DNA from: JALYNX01 sp963749415
Lineage (GTDB): Bacteria; Actinomycetota; Acidimicrobiia; Spongiisociales; ZC4RG35
Length of the DNA: 64,000 bases
Direction: 5' to 3'
Assembly (NCBI GenBank): GCA_963749415.1
Contig: CAVVMG010000001.1
Span: 2,542,001-2,606,000, forward strand
A model generated the notes under the pieces. It made no database searches, was not told where the DNA came from, and saw nothing but the letters and a program-made list of their open reading frames with translations. The translations under genes were made by a program, and so were the position numbers. Shown in pieces: positions 17,224-27,356 of the stretch. Within the stretch, counting starts at the first letter, position 1. Each line of letters starts with the position of its first letter.

Positions 17224-17535
17224 CTATGCCGCCGCGGGAGGTGGGGTCGGAGTGCTGTAGCTCTTGATCTTGTCCCGATTCCCATAAGCGCCGCCTGTGT
17301 AGGACAGGATGTCGAAGAGGACCGCGAGGCCCATCCAGAACCAGTCGAAACCGGTGACCCCTCCCGGTGCCACCGACACATACATCAGGGTGGTCCAGGG
17401 GGCGAACACGAACCCGAGCAGCGGCCAGACGAATGTGTCGAACGCCAGCTCCCAGCGATTCGGTTGCCACAGACCCCAGACGATGATGCCCAGACGTGGT
17501 CCGGCCAGGACCAGGGCGGTGAAGAAACAACACAT
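17224..17535 (-). CDS. small membrane protein of unknown function
   Basis: A 103-residue protein with about three hydrophobic segments (MCCFFTALVLAGPRLGIIVW; DTFVWPLLGFVFAPWTTLMY; FDWFWMGLAVLFDILSYTGG) and a Pro/Ala-rich tail. Short actinobacterial membrane proteins with the phrase TTLMYVSVAP are familiar, but I know of no assigned function. A GAGAGGA sequence upstream supports the ATG, and a TAGCGT box about 34 nt upstream may be the -10. It precedes the VOC gene on the same strand. Confidence 0.72.
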   Translation of the reverse strand: MCCFFTALVLAGPRLGIIVWGLWQPNRWELAFDTFVWPLLGFVFAPWTTLMYVSVAPGGVTGFDWFWMGLAVLFDILSYTGGAYGNRDKIKSYSTPTPPPAAA

Positions 17536-17646
17536 CGTCTATTCGTCCTCTCAGATACGGGATTGGAACGCTACCCATCGCCGCGGGACGATGTCGGGAG
17601 GGTTGCTAGGTTCGCCCACCGACGACGACATCGAGAGGAGGCCGCC

Positions 17647-19063
17647 ATGTCAGCTGACGCTCTCAGCTTGCGCAGCCATGACGGGGAAACAGTCCAGCTC
17701 GATCCTGAGGTCTTTGACGGGCGCCGGCTCCAACCCGGAGACGACGGCTTCGAGGAGGCGACCCGGATCTGGAACGGGATGATCGACAAGGAGCCGTCCC
17801 TCGTCGTCCAGCCGGAAAATGCCGACGAAGTCGTCTCGGCGGTGAACCTGGCCCGGGAACATGATTTGGTGCTCTCGATCAAGGGCGGCGGGCACAACAT
17901 CGCCGGGCTCGCCCTGGCCGACGGTGGGGTGACCCTGGACATGTCCCGGATGCGCTGGGCGAACGTAGACCGGGATCAGATGCTGGTCTCGGTTGGGCCT
18001 GGCTGTCTGCTCGGCGACGTAGACCGGGCAACCCAGGAATACGGCCTGGCGACCACCCTGGGATTCGTCTCGGAGACCGGGGTGGCCGGGCTCACGCTTG
18101 GAGGTGGCTTCGGGTATCTCACCCGCCGCTTCGGGTTCACCGTGGACGACCTGGACGAGGTGGAGATAGTCACTGCTGACGGTCGTGTGCGCCGGGCGAG
18201 CCGGGAGCACGAGCCCGAGCTGTTTTGGGCGTTGAGAGGTGGTGGTGGCAACTTCGGAGTGGTCACCGAGTTCACATACCGATTGCACAGGGTCGGCCCC
18301 CAGATAGTCGGGGGTCTGATCGCCTGGCCTGCCGACCACGCCGAAGACGTGCTCGGCCTCTACAAGGAAATCACCGCAAGCGCTCCCCGAGAACTGACCT
18401 TGGTGGCCACAATGCGCCTCGCCCCGGCGGCCCCGTTCCTCCCCGAAGCAGCGCATGGCAAGCCCATGATCGGCATGATCGCCTGTCACAGCGGGGATCC
18501 GGCTCAGGCGGAAGCCGACTTGGCTCCGATCAAAGGGTTGGGCCAGCCGATCGCCGATCTGATCATGCCCAAGACCTACGCGGAGCAGCAGTCGATGCTC
18601 GACGCCACCCAGCCCAAGGGAGCCAACTACTACTGGAAGATGGAGTTCCTCCCCGAGCTCAGCGATGGCTACCTCGAGGTGTTCCGGGAGAATGCAGCCG
18701 GCATCGAGTCTCCCATGTCGCAAGTGATCCTGTTCCATCTCGAAGGCGAAGCCGCAGGAGCATGCCGAGGACGATGGGGCGGTGGGCAATCGGGACGCCA
18801 CTTTCGTCACCGGGGCAGCCGGTGCCTGGCCTGCAGGGGATCCGGGAGGAAAGGGATACCAGGACTGGGCCCGGTCTTCGTGGGAGCGGATCCGCCCCTT
18901 CTCGACGGGTGGCAACTACATCAACTTCCAGACCGCCGACGAGGACACAGGTCGCATCGAAAGCTCGTACCGGAGCAATTACGAGCGTCTGCTCAAGGCG
19001 AAGGCTGAATACGACCCCGACAACCTGTTCCGGGTGAACCGAAACCTGGCACCGGCTGGTTGA
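17647..19063 (+). pseudogene. FAD-linked oxidase, berberine-bridge type, with one frameshift
   Basis: Full length would be about 472 residues. The FAD-binding PCMH domain is intact: GGGHNIAGLALADGG carries the His that normally bonds covalently to FAD, and TLGGGFGYLTRRFGFTVDDL follows. The second covalent-site Cys of some BBE enzymes is absent (LGFVSETGVAGL). The BBE C-terminal domain (NYINFQTADEDTG, YDPDNLFRVNRNL) is in a different frame: reading shifts by one base around 18745-18760, between HLEGE and HAEDDGAVGNRD. Either a sequencing error or a recent inactivation. The start has a GAGGAGG site. The downstream cyclase starts inside its stop codon, so the pair was translated together. Confidence 0.8.
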
Positions 19064-21078
19064 GGAAACGATTCGAATCGGTGGAGACGACGAGTCGGCC
19101 CTTGCCCGATGGGGCGGTCACCTTCCTGTTCACTGACATCGAGGGTTCGACCCAGCTCTGGGAACGGTCGCCAGACGCGATGCGCCCTGCTTTGGCTCAG
19201 CACAACCAGATCGTGGGTGATGCGATAGCCACCCACGACGGCGTGGTGTTCAAGACCGTGGGCGACGCGTTCTACGCCACATTTGCCGACCCGGTCCAGG
19301 CCTTGGCGGCCGCGATCGAGGCTCAACGGGCCCTAGCGGAGACGACCTGGCCGACGGATCCTGGGATCCGGGTCCGGATCGGGATTCACACCGGGGCCGC
19401 GCGGAACGAGGACGGTGATTACTTCGGCCCTGCTCTCAATCGGGTGGCGCGGCTGATGGGGGCGGGCCATGGTGGCCAGATCCTGGTCTCGGCAGCTACT
19501 CAGAGCCTGACCGTCGATGGCCTCGGGGCCGGCGTCGAACTGCGCTCCCTGGGCGTTCACTACCTCAAGGACCTCGACCGCCCCGAGGAGATCTTCCAGG
19601 TGATCCTTGGAGACACCGCCGAGGACTTCGCCCCACTACGCACCGTAGAGCCCGAGTCCTCTCAATTGGCCGCGGAGGCCCGCGCCGCATTTCAGGCCAA
19701 GAAATGGGAGGAGACGAGAGCTCTGCTCCTCCGCATCGAGCAGAGCCAGCCCCTGGACGGCGCCCTCAACGACATGATGGCCAACGCCATGTGGTGGCTG
19801 GGCCGCCACGATGAGATGACCGCCCGCTTCGAAGCCGCTTTCAACGCATTCACCTCGGAGGGAAACCCGCAGCGTGCGGTGATGGCCGCGCTCATGCTCT
19901 CCGAGGCTCACAAACACGCATTGGCACCGGACGTCTCCCGGGCCTGGGAGCGCCGGGCGGAGCGGTTGCTGGAACAAGATGAGGACCAGGACTCTTTGGC
20001 CAGGGGACATTTGCTGCGCTGGCAGACGGTGGGTGCCCTGGAGACCGACCATCACTTCGAGCGCGCCATGGATCTGTCACAGAAGGTGATGGAGATCGCC
20101 AGGAAACACGGTGACGGAAGTCTCGAAGCCCTGGCACTGCAGGATCAGGGGCGGATCCTGGTGGCTTCGGGAGACATCGGGGAGGGGATGGCCCTCATGG
20201 ATGAGGCGATGCTGGCCGCGATCGCCGGTGATGTGACCCCGATGGTGGTCGGGCGCAGCTTCTGCAACATGCTGGCGGTGTGCGATCAGACCGGGGATGT
20301 TCGCCGCGCCGGGCAATGGAGCGAGGAAGCCGATCGCTGGTGCAGCGAGAACGATCATGGGCCGTTCCCGGGCGTGTGCCGGGTGTTCAAGGCCGAGCTC
20401 TTATGGAACAGAGGCGAGTGGGTGCGGGCCGAGTCGGAGGTGATGAGTGCCTCCACGGAGTTGGGGATGATGGTCGATGTGGTCGGGGAGGCTTGGTACC
20501 AGTACGGGGAGATGCGCCTGCGGGTCGGCGACGAGGCCAAAGCGGAGGAGGCGTTTCAGAACGCACTGGTCCGGGGCCGGGAGCCGGTGCCGGGGTACGC
20601 ACTCCTGCTGGCGAAACGGGGGGACGGCGCGTCCGGGATCGACCTGCTGGAGCGAACCCTTCGCTCATCCGATCTCACCCCCTGGACCCGAGCCCGGATC
20701 CTGCCCGCCCTGATCCAGTTGACCTTGGAGGCCAGGGAATTGGAGAAAGCACAACTGGCGGTGGACGAATTGGCCGAGATTGGGAGACTCGCCCGATCCG
20801 AGCTCTTCATCGCTCAGGCACAGGCCGCCGCCGGAAGGATTGCCCGGGCCCAGGGAGAACCTGCCGAAGCTATCGACGCCCTGAAGCGGGCTCTCAGGAC
20901 GTTCACGGTCCTCGGATTGCCTTTCGAAGCAGCGCGGGCTCACGCCGACCTCTCCTCGGCCTATCGAGAAGACGGTGCCGTGACCATGGCCGACATCGAG
21001 CTGAAGACGGCGCTGGCCGAGTTCGAGCGCCTGGGAGCGGTGGTGGAGACCGAGTTGATCAGCGCCTCCCTGGAATAG
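19060..21078 (+). CDS. class III nucleotide cyclase with TPR-like repeats
   Basis: A 672-residue cytoplasmic protein. The N-terminal cyclase domain (about 18-190) has FLFTDIEGSTQLW (first metal Asp), FKTVGDAFYATF (second metal Asp) and the GPALNRVARLMG segment of the active site. The remaining 470 residues are helical repeats of TPR character (for example EGMALMDEAMLAAIAGD and AEAIDALKRALRTF) without an AAA domain, an unusual shortened version of the cyclase-AAA-TPR layout seen elsewhere in this window. A TTG start overlaps the oxidase stop (TTGA); a GTG at 19081 is the alternative. Probable product cAMP. Confidence 0.85.
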   Translation: MRKRFESVETTSRPLPDGAVTFLFTDIEGSTQLWERSPDAMRPALAQHNQIVGDAIATHDGVVFKTVGDAFYATFADPVQALAAAIEAQRALAETTWPTDPGIRVRIGIHTGAARNEDGDYFGPALNRVARLMGAGHGGQILVSAATQSLTVDGLGAGVELRSLGVHYLKDLDRPEEIFQVILGDTAEDFAPLRTVEPESSQLAAEARAAFQAKKWEETRALLLRIEQSQPLDGALNDMMANAMWWLGRHDEMTARFEAAFNAFTSEGNPQRAVMAALMLSEAHKHALAPDVSRAWERRAERLLEQDEDQDSLARGHLLRWQTVGALETDHHFERAMDLSQKVMEIARKHGDGSLEALALQDQGRILVASGDIGEGMALMDEAMLAAIAGDVTPMVVGRSFCNMLAVCDQTGDVRRAGQWSEEADRWCSENDHGPFPGVCRVFKAELLWNRGEWVRAESEVMSASTELGMMVDVVGEAWYQYGEMRLRVGDEAKAEEAFQNALVRGREPVPGYALLLAKRGDGASGIDLLERTLRSSDLTPWTRARILPALIQLTLEARELEKAQLAVDELAEIGRLARSELFIAQAQAAAGRIARAQGEPAEAIDALKRALRTFTVLGLPFEAARAHADLSSAYREDGAVTMADIELKTALAEFERLGAVVETELISASLE

Positions 21079-21085
21079 GGGGATG

Positions 21086-21100
21086 GCCGGCTTCGCCGGC
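21086..21100. terminator. short hairpin between convergent genes
   Basis: GCCGGC-TTC-GCCGGC forms a 6-bp stem with a 3-nt loop in the 47-bp gap between the cyclase-TPR gene and the DUF445 gene, where it could end transcription from both sides. Confidence 0.4.
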
Positions 21101-21125
21101 AGCGGCTCCGTCCCGGACGTCTCCG

Positions 21126-22403
21126 TCAGTCGATTGCCAGAAGCAGGGCGTGGATGGCGAGCCCGACCAGAGCGCCGACCACAGTGCCGTTGATGCGCAC
21201 GAACTGGAGATCGCGGCCGAGCTGCAGCTCGAGTCGATGGGAGATCTCGATCGGGTCCCATCCGGCCACCGTGGTCTCGATCAGCGCGATGACCTCGTCG
21301 TCCCATTGATATGCGAGGCGCTCGGTGGACCGAGCAATCCAGCCGTCGATTCTCGTTCGCAGCGCAGCGTCATCGAGTACCCGACGCGCCCACCACTGGA
21401 TCAGTTCCGCCAACCGTTTCTCCAGCTCGGAGCCTGGTTCTCGAGCGGCGCGATCCAGGCTTCCATGGAGGAGCTGCCACTGAGATTGGATCGCTGCCGC
21501 CAGCTCCGGGGAATCGAGGATGCGCAACTTCGATTCCTCGATGCGCTGGGCAAGGTCGGTGGAGTTGCGCAGGTCGTCGGCGAAATTCGACAGCATCTGA
21601 TCGATGTCGGACCGGATGGGATGCCTGGGATCGGTGGCCATGTCATCTACCAGGATCCGGAAGGAGGCGATGATCCGCTCGAAGAGGAGGCTGCCCGCCC
21701 AAGAAGGGACCCACCAGGGCGCGGTACGGGAGAAGCTATCCCTGAAGTAGGGCAGGTTGTCGACGAGGACGACTTCGATTCCCCGGAGGCCGGCTTCGAT
21801 CGACTCTCGGGTTCGGCCGTCCTTGAGCCAGGCGTCGACGACGAGGGAGATCAGGGGGGTGACCTCCGTCTGTCGCATCCAATCGAGCGTGGTTTGGGTG
21901 ACTACCGACGCCACCTGTTCGTCATCCAGCGACTCGGCGACGGTCGCCGCGCTCTCGATGCTGCGGCGGGCAGCCAGGGCCGCATGTTCGGAGGAGGCGA
22001 GCCAGAGAGCGACTCGCTCGGCGATGCTGGCGTTGGTCAGCCACTGGCGGAGATTGGTCGGGTCCAGGAAGTTCTGTTGCACGAATTCGGCCAGCCCACG
22101 CCCGATTTCGTCTTTGCCTTTCGGGATCAGAGCAGTGTGCGGGATGGGAATGCCCAACGGGTGACGGAACAGTGCGGTCACTGCGAACCAGTCGGCGATC
22201 CCACCGATCAGGGCGGCTTCCGAGGCAGCCCTGATCCACCCGTTGACCCCGCTGCCGTCACCCCTGAGGTGACTGATCAAGAAGACGATCAAGGCACCGA
22301 GGAGGAATCCATTGGCGCGCCGCTTCCAGCGCCGCAGCTCTCGGATCCGCCTCTCTTCGTAGCTCAGGTCCGATCCCGAAGAGGAGCCGGAGGCAACCGT
22401 CAT
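21126..22403 (-). CDS. DUF445 family membrane protein
   Basis: A 425-residue protein of the DUF445 (YjiN-like) family. It shows an N-terminal membrane helix (GFLLGALIVFLISHL), the diagnostic SEAALIGGIADWFAVTALFR followed by HPLGIPIPHTALIP, long amphipathic helices, and a C-terminal hydrophobic helix (NGTVVGALVGLAIHALLLA). The function of the family is unknown. TACGAT at 22411-22416 lies 7 nt before the ATG (leaderless pattern), although the surface-protein gene ends only 39 bp upstream on the same strand. Confidence 0.9.
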   Translation of the reverse strand: MTVASGSSSGSDLSYEERRIRELRRWKRRANGFLLGALIVFLISHLRGDGSGVNGWIRAASEAALIGGIADWFAVTALFRHPLGIPIPHTALIPKGKDEIGRGLAEFVQQNFLDPTNLRQWLTNASIAERVALWLASSEHAALAARRSIESAATVAESLDDEQVASVVTQTTLDWMRQTEVTPLISLVVDAWLKDGRTRESIEAGLRGIEVVLVDNLPYFRDSFSRTAPWWVPSWAGSLLFERIIASFRILVDDMATDPRHPIRSDIDQMLSNFADDLRNSTDLAQRIEESKLRILDSPELAAAIQSQWQLLHGSLDRAAREPGSELEKRLAELIQWWARRVLDDAALRTRIDGWIARSTERLAYQWDDEVIALIETTVAGWDPIEISHRLELQLGRDLQFVRINGTVVGALVGLAIHALLLAID

Positions 22404-22442
22404 TCAGAGAATCGTATGCCGGGTGAGCCGATCCGCTTGGCC

Positions 22443-25089
22443 TCAGGCCCGATGACGAGGTTGGCGTTCCATTCCGATCACTCGGCGACCGCCCCGCCAG
22501 ACGAGGACCAAACCCATGGTGCAGAGCATCGTCGCCAGCACCACGAGTTGAGATGCGCCGAAGCCGGTGAATGGAAGGTCGCCGATAGCGACACTGACCG
22601 CCGCAACGTTGTTGGTTGGATCCAGGTCGTCTGAATCGACGAGTTCGAGGGCTGCAGAGTTGGTGACAATCGAGCGGTTGGACGCAGGTGCCGTCGAGGA
22701 AATCAGAATGCTCGTCGTCGCCCCCGCGGTCAGACCTTCCGCCCGGGTGCAGGTGGCTTCCGTCTCCAGCAGATCACATGACCAACCGGTGCCTGTCGCC
22801 GAATCGAGCTCCAAGCCCGGACCGGCCGTATCCACCACGCTGATTGGACCGGGTGCGTCGCCGGGCCCGTTGTTGGTCACGGTGATGATCCAATCGATGT
22901 TCGAGCTTTCCGGATCGGGTGAGACCGCCGTCTTCGTGATTTCGAGGTCATAGAGCCTCGGCACCATCACGGTGGTCGGTTCGGAGTTGTTGGTCGGGTC
23001 GCCGTCTCCATCGGGATCCGGATCGGTGCCGGCTGTGGACGTATCACTGACCCCGCTACCGCCGGCCGAGGTTGCGGTCACGGTTGCCACGTTGTCCACC
23101 TCTACCTCCAGGGCCGCCCTGATCGTGAACCGAGCCAGGACATTGCCGCTTTCGCCCGGTGCGAGACTCTGTCCCGGGGCGAGGAGATTCGAGCTCGCAG
23201 TTCCGTTCCATTCTTCGGACCCGGCGAGGGTCCCGTCCGAGGTGGCGAAGGCCTCCGGTGACAGACCGGCGAAAATGGTGATCACGTCGTCGGTCACGGT
23301 CAGATCCTCTGCGGTGACGTTGCCGAAGTTCTCAACCGTGTACCGGAAGGTGATCTCGATCGTGCCATCGGAGTTGATGACAAGCTCCTCGAGACTCTTG
23401 GCGAGACCGACCAGAGGTTGTTCCGAGAACTCGAGGGTCTCCGTGCTCGATGCGGTGACGTCGTCGCTTGTGTCGCCAGGGTCGGCACCCGGCGGGTTTC
23501 CAGTCGCCACCGCAGTGTTGGAAAGGGTGCCGGCATCGATTGTGGCTTGATCCAGGGTGACTGCTGCCGTGCACACGACGGTCTCACCGGGAGCGAGCGT
23601 GCTGGTCCCGCAGCTGACGGGTGCAGCGATCGGGTCGCTGACGGCAACGGGGTCGAGCGTGACGTTGCCGGTGTTCACGACAGTGATGTCGTAATTGGCC
23701 GTGTCTCCGGGATCGACACGATCGACCGGAGCGACCACCCCGCTGTCGACTGTGCCGACCTTTGTCACACCGATGCTGGGACTCGGTGCCAGCAAGACCG
23801 TGGCGGTGTCAGCGCCTGAGACGACCGTGGCGCCGAAACTCCCTTCGGCGCTCGCAGTGTTGGCGACCGATCCTGAATCGATCTGCGCCTGGGAGAGCAC
23901 GAGCGTCCCGGTGCAGATCATGGTTTCGCCGGATGCCAGTGTGCTCCCGGGACAGGTGACCGAATCGGCCGCATCGTCGGTCACGACGACCGAGTCGAGG
24001 GTCACGTTGCCGGTGTTGGCGACGGTGAAGGTGTAGTTGATCTCGTCGCCGGCGTCCACGCGGCCCGAAGGCGCCACCACCGAGTCATCGAGGGTGGCCG
24101 ACTTGTCGAGGGTGATCGACGGCTGGGAAGGGATCGGTTCGGTCACGGTGTCCGTATCGCTGACTCCAACATCCTCGGCATCCTGCGCGGTTGCCGTGGC
24201 GACGCTGGTCACCGCGCCGCTGTCGACTTCGGCGGCGGTGAGCACGTAGCTGCCAGTACAGGTCGTCGACTCTCCGGGCATCAGCGTGGTGACCGGGCAG
24301 CTCGCAACAAACCCCAGGGAGTCGCTGACCTGCAAGGTCTCGACGGTTGCCGTGCCCAGGTTCTCCACCAGGTAGGTGAAGGCGGCGGTGTCGCCGGGGT
24401 TGGTGTGGCTCGAAAGGTCGACGTCGGTGAATCCGGCAAAGGTCGTCGTCACCGCGATGTCGCACACCAGGGACAATTCGATGCCGTCGAGGAAGTTGCC
24501 CAGGGAGCCCGGGTCATTCGATACGAAGGAGATCTGGGTTGTGGACTGGCCGGCAGGGACAACATAGGTGCCTGAATAGACGACCCAGTTCGTGATCGGG
24601 CTGACCATCACCTGGACCAGGGTTGGTGTTCCCGGAGCGCCGAACCTCAGATCCGCGGAGTCGGTGGGAGCGGTTCGACCCCGATGGGCGACGGTCCAGT
24701 CCACCTCATCGCCGCCGAGTGTTGCGAAGTCCTGGTTCATGGTGCTCGGTTGGGTCGCGTTCATTTCGGCGTGCTGACCACCGGCATAGGACGTGACCCC
24801 GAGGAATGTCGATTCCCAGAGCTCGATGAGGTTGTCACTGGCGGTGGTGTTCCACCCGGGTACCAGCGATTCGTCGAAGAGGGCCCAGTTGGGGGGAGGG
24901 CCCATCGGATTGCTTCGCACCAGCGGTGTCTCGTATCCGAGGTTGACGCCGCGCGAGCAATCGACCGGTGCCCCCTGGGCTGGTCTGTTGCGGGAATACG
25001 AGAAACCCCGCGACCAAAACTGCTGTCAGCAGCAGTCCGATAGCACTCCTGGCCCCGGTCCCTACGCCGCCATCTACACCTGTTCGCAA
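22443..25089 (-). CDS. LPxTG surface protein with DUF11-type repeats (frameshift near N terminus)
   Basis: Intact reading from 24920 to 22443 gives 825 residues: an N-terminal jelly-roll-like region, then three to five DUF11-like beta repeats (VANTGNVTLDSVVVTDDAA; VVNTGNVTLDPVAVSDPIA; VENFGNVTAEDLTVTDDV), and a sorting signal with LPFTG, a hydrophobic helix and a basic tail. This part lacks a signal peptide. A signal-like segment (AIGLLLTAVLVAGFLVF, TTG start at 25089) lies upstream in another frame; removing one G from a run of five (C run at 24971-24975 on the plus strand) joins the two as SPGAPVDCSRG. The joined gene is therefore probably the true one. Sortase-anchored adhesin or matrix protein is likely. 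Confidence 0.75.
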
Positions 25090-25188
25090 TGGTTCGCCTG
25101 AGGTGGCCTCCCGCTGGCGAGAATAGGCATCAGCCCTGCCGGTTTGTCGAGCAGACCGCCGAGAGGAAGTCCTGGAGCGACAGTGTGC

Positions 25189-25524
25189 CTACCCCGCCAC
25201 CCACTCCCCCTCGAGGGGCAGTCCGGAGGCTTCCCATTCCGTGAGCCCGCCCGAATAGCGACGGACCTTCGGATACCCCCGATCGACGAGTGCGTGGTAG
25301 AGGGCGATGCTGGCATGGCAATCGTCGCTGGTGCAATAGACGACAATGTCATCGTCCGTCTCGAGCGCCTCGAACGTCTCCTCCGGGGTGTTGAAATGTT
25401 CAGATCCCGGAATGTGCTTGGCCTGAAATGCCCACTCGTTGAGGGCCATCACCAGTCGAAATTCGGCGTCACTCTCCAACAGCTCCTCCAGCTCATCCCG
25501 GGAGATGGTCCGGACCTCTTTCAT
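25189..25524 (-). CDS. rhodanese-like domain protein
   Basis: A 111-residue single rhodanese domain. HIPGSEHFNTPEE is the usual loop before the active site and IVVYCTSDDCHAS carries the catalytic Cys; GLTEWEASGLPLEG is the family C terminus. Such proteins move sulfane sulfur or act as single-domain sulfurtransferases. A GGGGGAG sequence precedes the ATG. The decayed ligase gene ends 61 bp upstream on the same strand. Confidence 0.88.
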   Translation of the reverse strand: MKEVRTISRDELEELLESDAEFRLVMALNEWAFQAKHIPGSEHFNTPEETFEALETDDDIVVYCTSDDCHASIALYHALVDRGYPKVRRYSGGLTEWEASGLPLEGEWVAG

Positions 25525-25585
25525 TTCCCGCTCCCCCGATCGATCTCTTGCCGTTCCGGGTCGGTGATCTGGGCGACCTCGGAGA

Positions 25586-26561
25586 TCATGCTGTGACCTC
25601 GAGCCAGTCCTCGGAGACGGCTCCTGGCTGATACGTGGAGGCGAGCCGCTTCGCTACGACGCCTTCCAGACCCTGCTCCCTGGCGGCCTGGAGCAGGGTC
25701 GTTCCTTCCCCTTCGGTCATCGGCGAGACCTGGATCCGGTCCGAGGGAACGACGGCATCCTCCAGGAGCCGGCGTCGCTCGACGAAGGACCGGCCGGTGA
25801 GGTCTTTGCCGTCGAGGTAGAGGAGGTCGAAGGCGATGTAGGTGGCAGCGACGATCACGCCGTCGAGGACCGCCTCCAGGGCGATCACCTGACGGTGCAA
25901 GTCCCCTAGCTCCGAGTGGTCGGCGGTGATGTCTTGGCTGCCGGACAACGAGTTTGGTTTCTCCGTCGCAGAGCGCGAACGCCCGGATCCCTCCCCATTT
26001 CGGCTCGAAGCCCCACTCGGGGTCGTCGCGGGCGTCGTCTGCGAGGGTTGCCGTCATCGGTTCGAGGGGCGGCCGCTCCTCACCGGGTGGCCGCAAGTCC
26101 TCCCGCATCAACGCCAGCCACTGTTCCCGACCCTTGTGCGGGCCGGTGAACACCAGATGCCAGATGCCGGCGAGACGCTCCCCATCGAGTCGGAAGGTGA
26201 GGCGGTCCGCGCTTCGCCCCACCATCTCGTATTCCCCGTGGTCGAAGATGCGCACTTCTCCCCCGCCGTACTCGTCTTCGGGGATCGACCCGGAAAAGGT
26301 GGCGTGCTCCATGGAATGATCCGGAGTGCGGATCGCCAGATGACGCTCACCGCGGCGCCGGGGCAGGCCTTTGGGGACCGCCCAGGAGACCAAAACCGGG
26401 CCCTCCTCGTTGAGCATCTCCAGGCGGAAGTCGTGATGGAGGGCGGTGGCGTGATGCTGCTGGACCACGAACATCTCGCCGACGGGTGCCGTCAACGGGT
26501 CGACGTCAGGCAGCTCTGGGGTCGGATCGAGGGCCGACTCAGATTCGCCGCTGTTCGACAT
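25586..26561 (-). pseudogene. decayed LigD-like gene: 3'-phosphoesterase domain plus broken DNA ligase domain
   Basis: Residues 1-160 form a LigD-type 3'-phosphoesterase with its metal/phosphate motifs (HATALHHDFRLEM, SWAVPKGLP, SIPEDEYGGGEVRIFDHG) and appear intact. The ligase part is ruined: motif I reads EPKWGGIRA instead of EPKWDGIRA, the frame shifts near 25935-25950 (after ALCDGETKLVVR), about 30 residues are missing between VLDGVIVA and ATYIAFDLLYLDG compared with the intact ligase at 34940-35944, and the gene stops at EDWLEVTA so the OB-fold domain is gone. The phosphoesterase may still be made as a fusion to out-of-frame residues. Start ATG gives MSNSGESES. Confidence 0.78.
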
Positions 26562-26652
26562 GCGTGGCGGCTGCCTATCGGCATACCCCTTTCTCGCCGG
26601 ACGACTACTACCCTGACGGCAAGCGGGACGACGGCTGGGTGACGGGAGATCG

Positions 26653-27189
26653 ATGTCGTCGTTTGACGGAAGGCTCCGCCTGCCAGGCCAGGCCAAACTG
26701 CCGCTTGCTGTAGAGGTCGATATTTCCCAGGAGCGGATGCGGTTGATCGCCGGAGAGGAAACGGTCGCCGACTGGCCTCTCGAGGGGCTCGAAGTTGTAG
26801 CCGAATCGGACGGCTTTCACATCACCGTCGATGACGAGAAGGCTGTCCTCAGCGTCACCGAATCGACTCGATTCGCCAAGGAACTGGGTCTCGCCCCACA
26901 ACCTCCCAAGAGGGCGACTGCGAAGACCACGCCCCGCGGAGCGCACACGGATCCCCCAGCCGCCGCGGATGTGGACCATTTCGGTGAGGTCAGGGGTCGC
27001 ATCGATGAAGTCGCAACCGCCCTGACCTCGGATTCGATCTCGCCGGCCGAGGCGTTCGCGCGATGGCACGGGCTGCTCAAGGAGATCAATCTGGCGCATG
27101 GCCAGGGCTCCATACCGACGGACGTGTTCTACGAGTTGAACACCCGGCTGCTCGACTTGATACCAGCCGCTACGGCGACCGATCTGTAG
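26653..27189 (+). CDS. conserved protein of unknown function (copy A of a two-copy family)
   Basis: I do not recognise this 178-residue protein. Residues 1-75 look beta-rich (LRLPGQAKLPLAVEVDIS, WPLEGLEVVAESDGFHITVD), possibly a PH-like barrel; a charged linker follows; residues 105-175 are helical (SPAEAFARWHGLLKEI, HGQGSIPTDVFYELNTRLLD). A paralog with the same layout, roughly half identical by eye, lies at 58657-59199. No signal peptide or membrane segment. A GGGAG site precedes the ATG, and it is divergent from the decayed ligase gene. Confidence 0.7.
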   Translation: MSSFDGRLRLPGQAKLPLAVEVDISQERMRLIAGEETVADWPLEGLEVVAESDGFHITVDDEKAVLSVTESTRFAKELGLAPQPPKRATAKTTPRGAHTDPPAAADVDHFGEVRGRIDEVATALTSDSISPAEAFARWHGLLKEINLAHGQGSIPTDVFYELNTRLLDLIPAATATDL

Positions 27190-27356
27190 GCCGCCTCCCG
27201 GCGTGCCTGGTCTCCAAGCCGTATCCAAGTCATTCCCCACACCAGTCGACGCAACTCACCATCCGTCAAATCAGCCTGACTTCGTATGCAGGCACACGGG
27301 TGCGGTATAACGGATTCAGAACCTGGGTATGCGGCTCCGCGACCAAGGAGGGTCAT

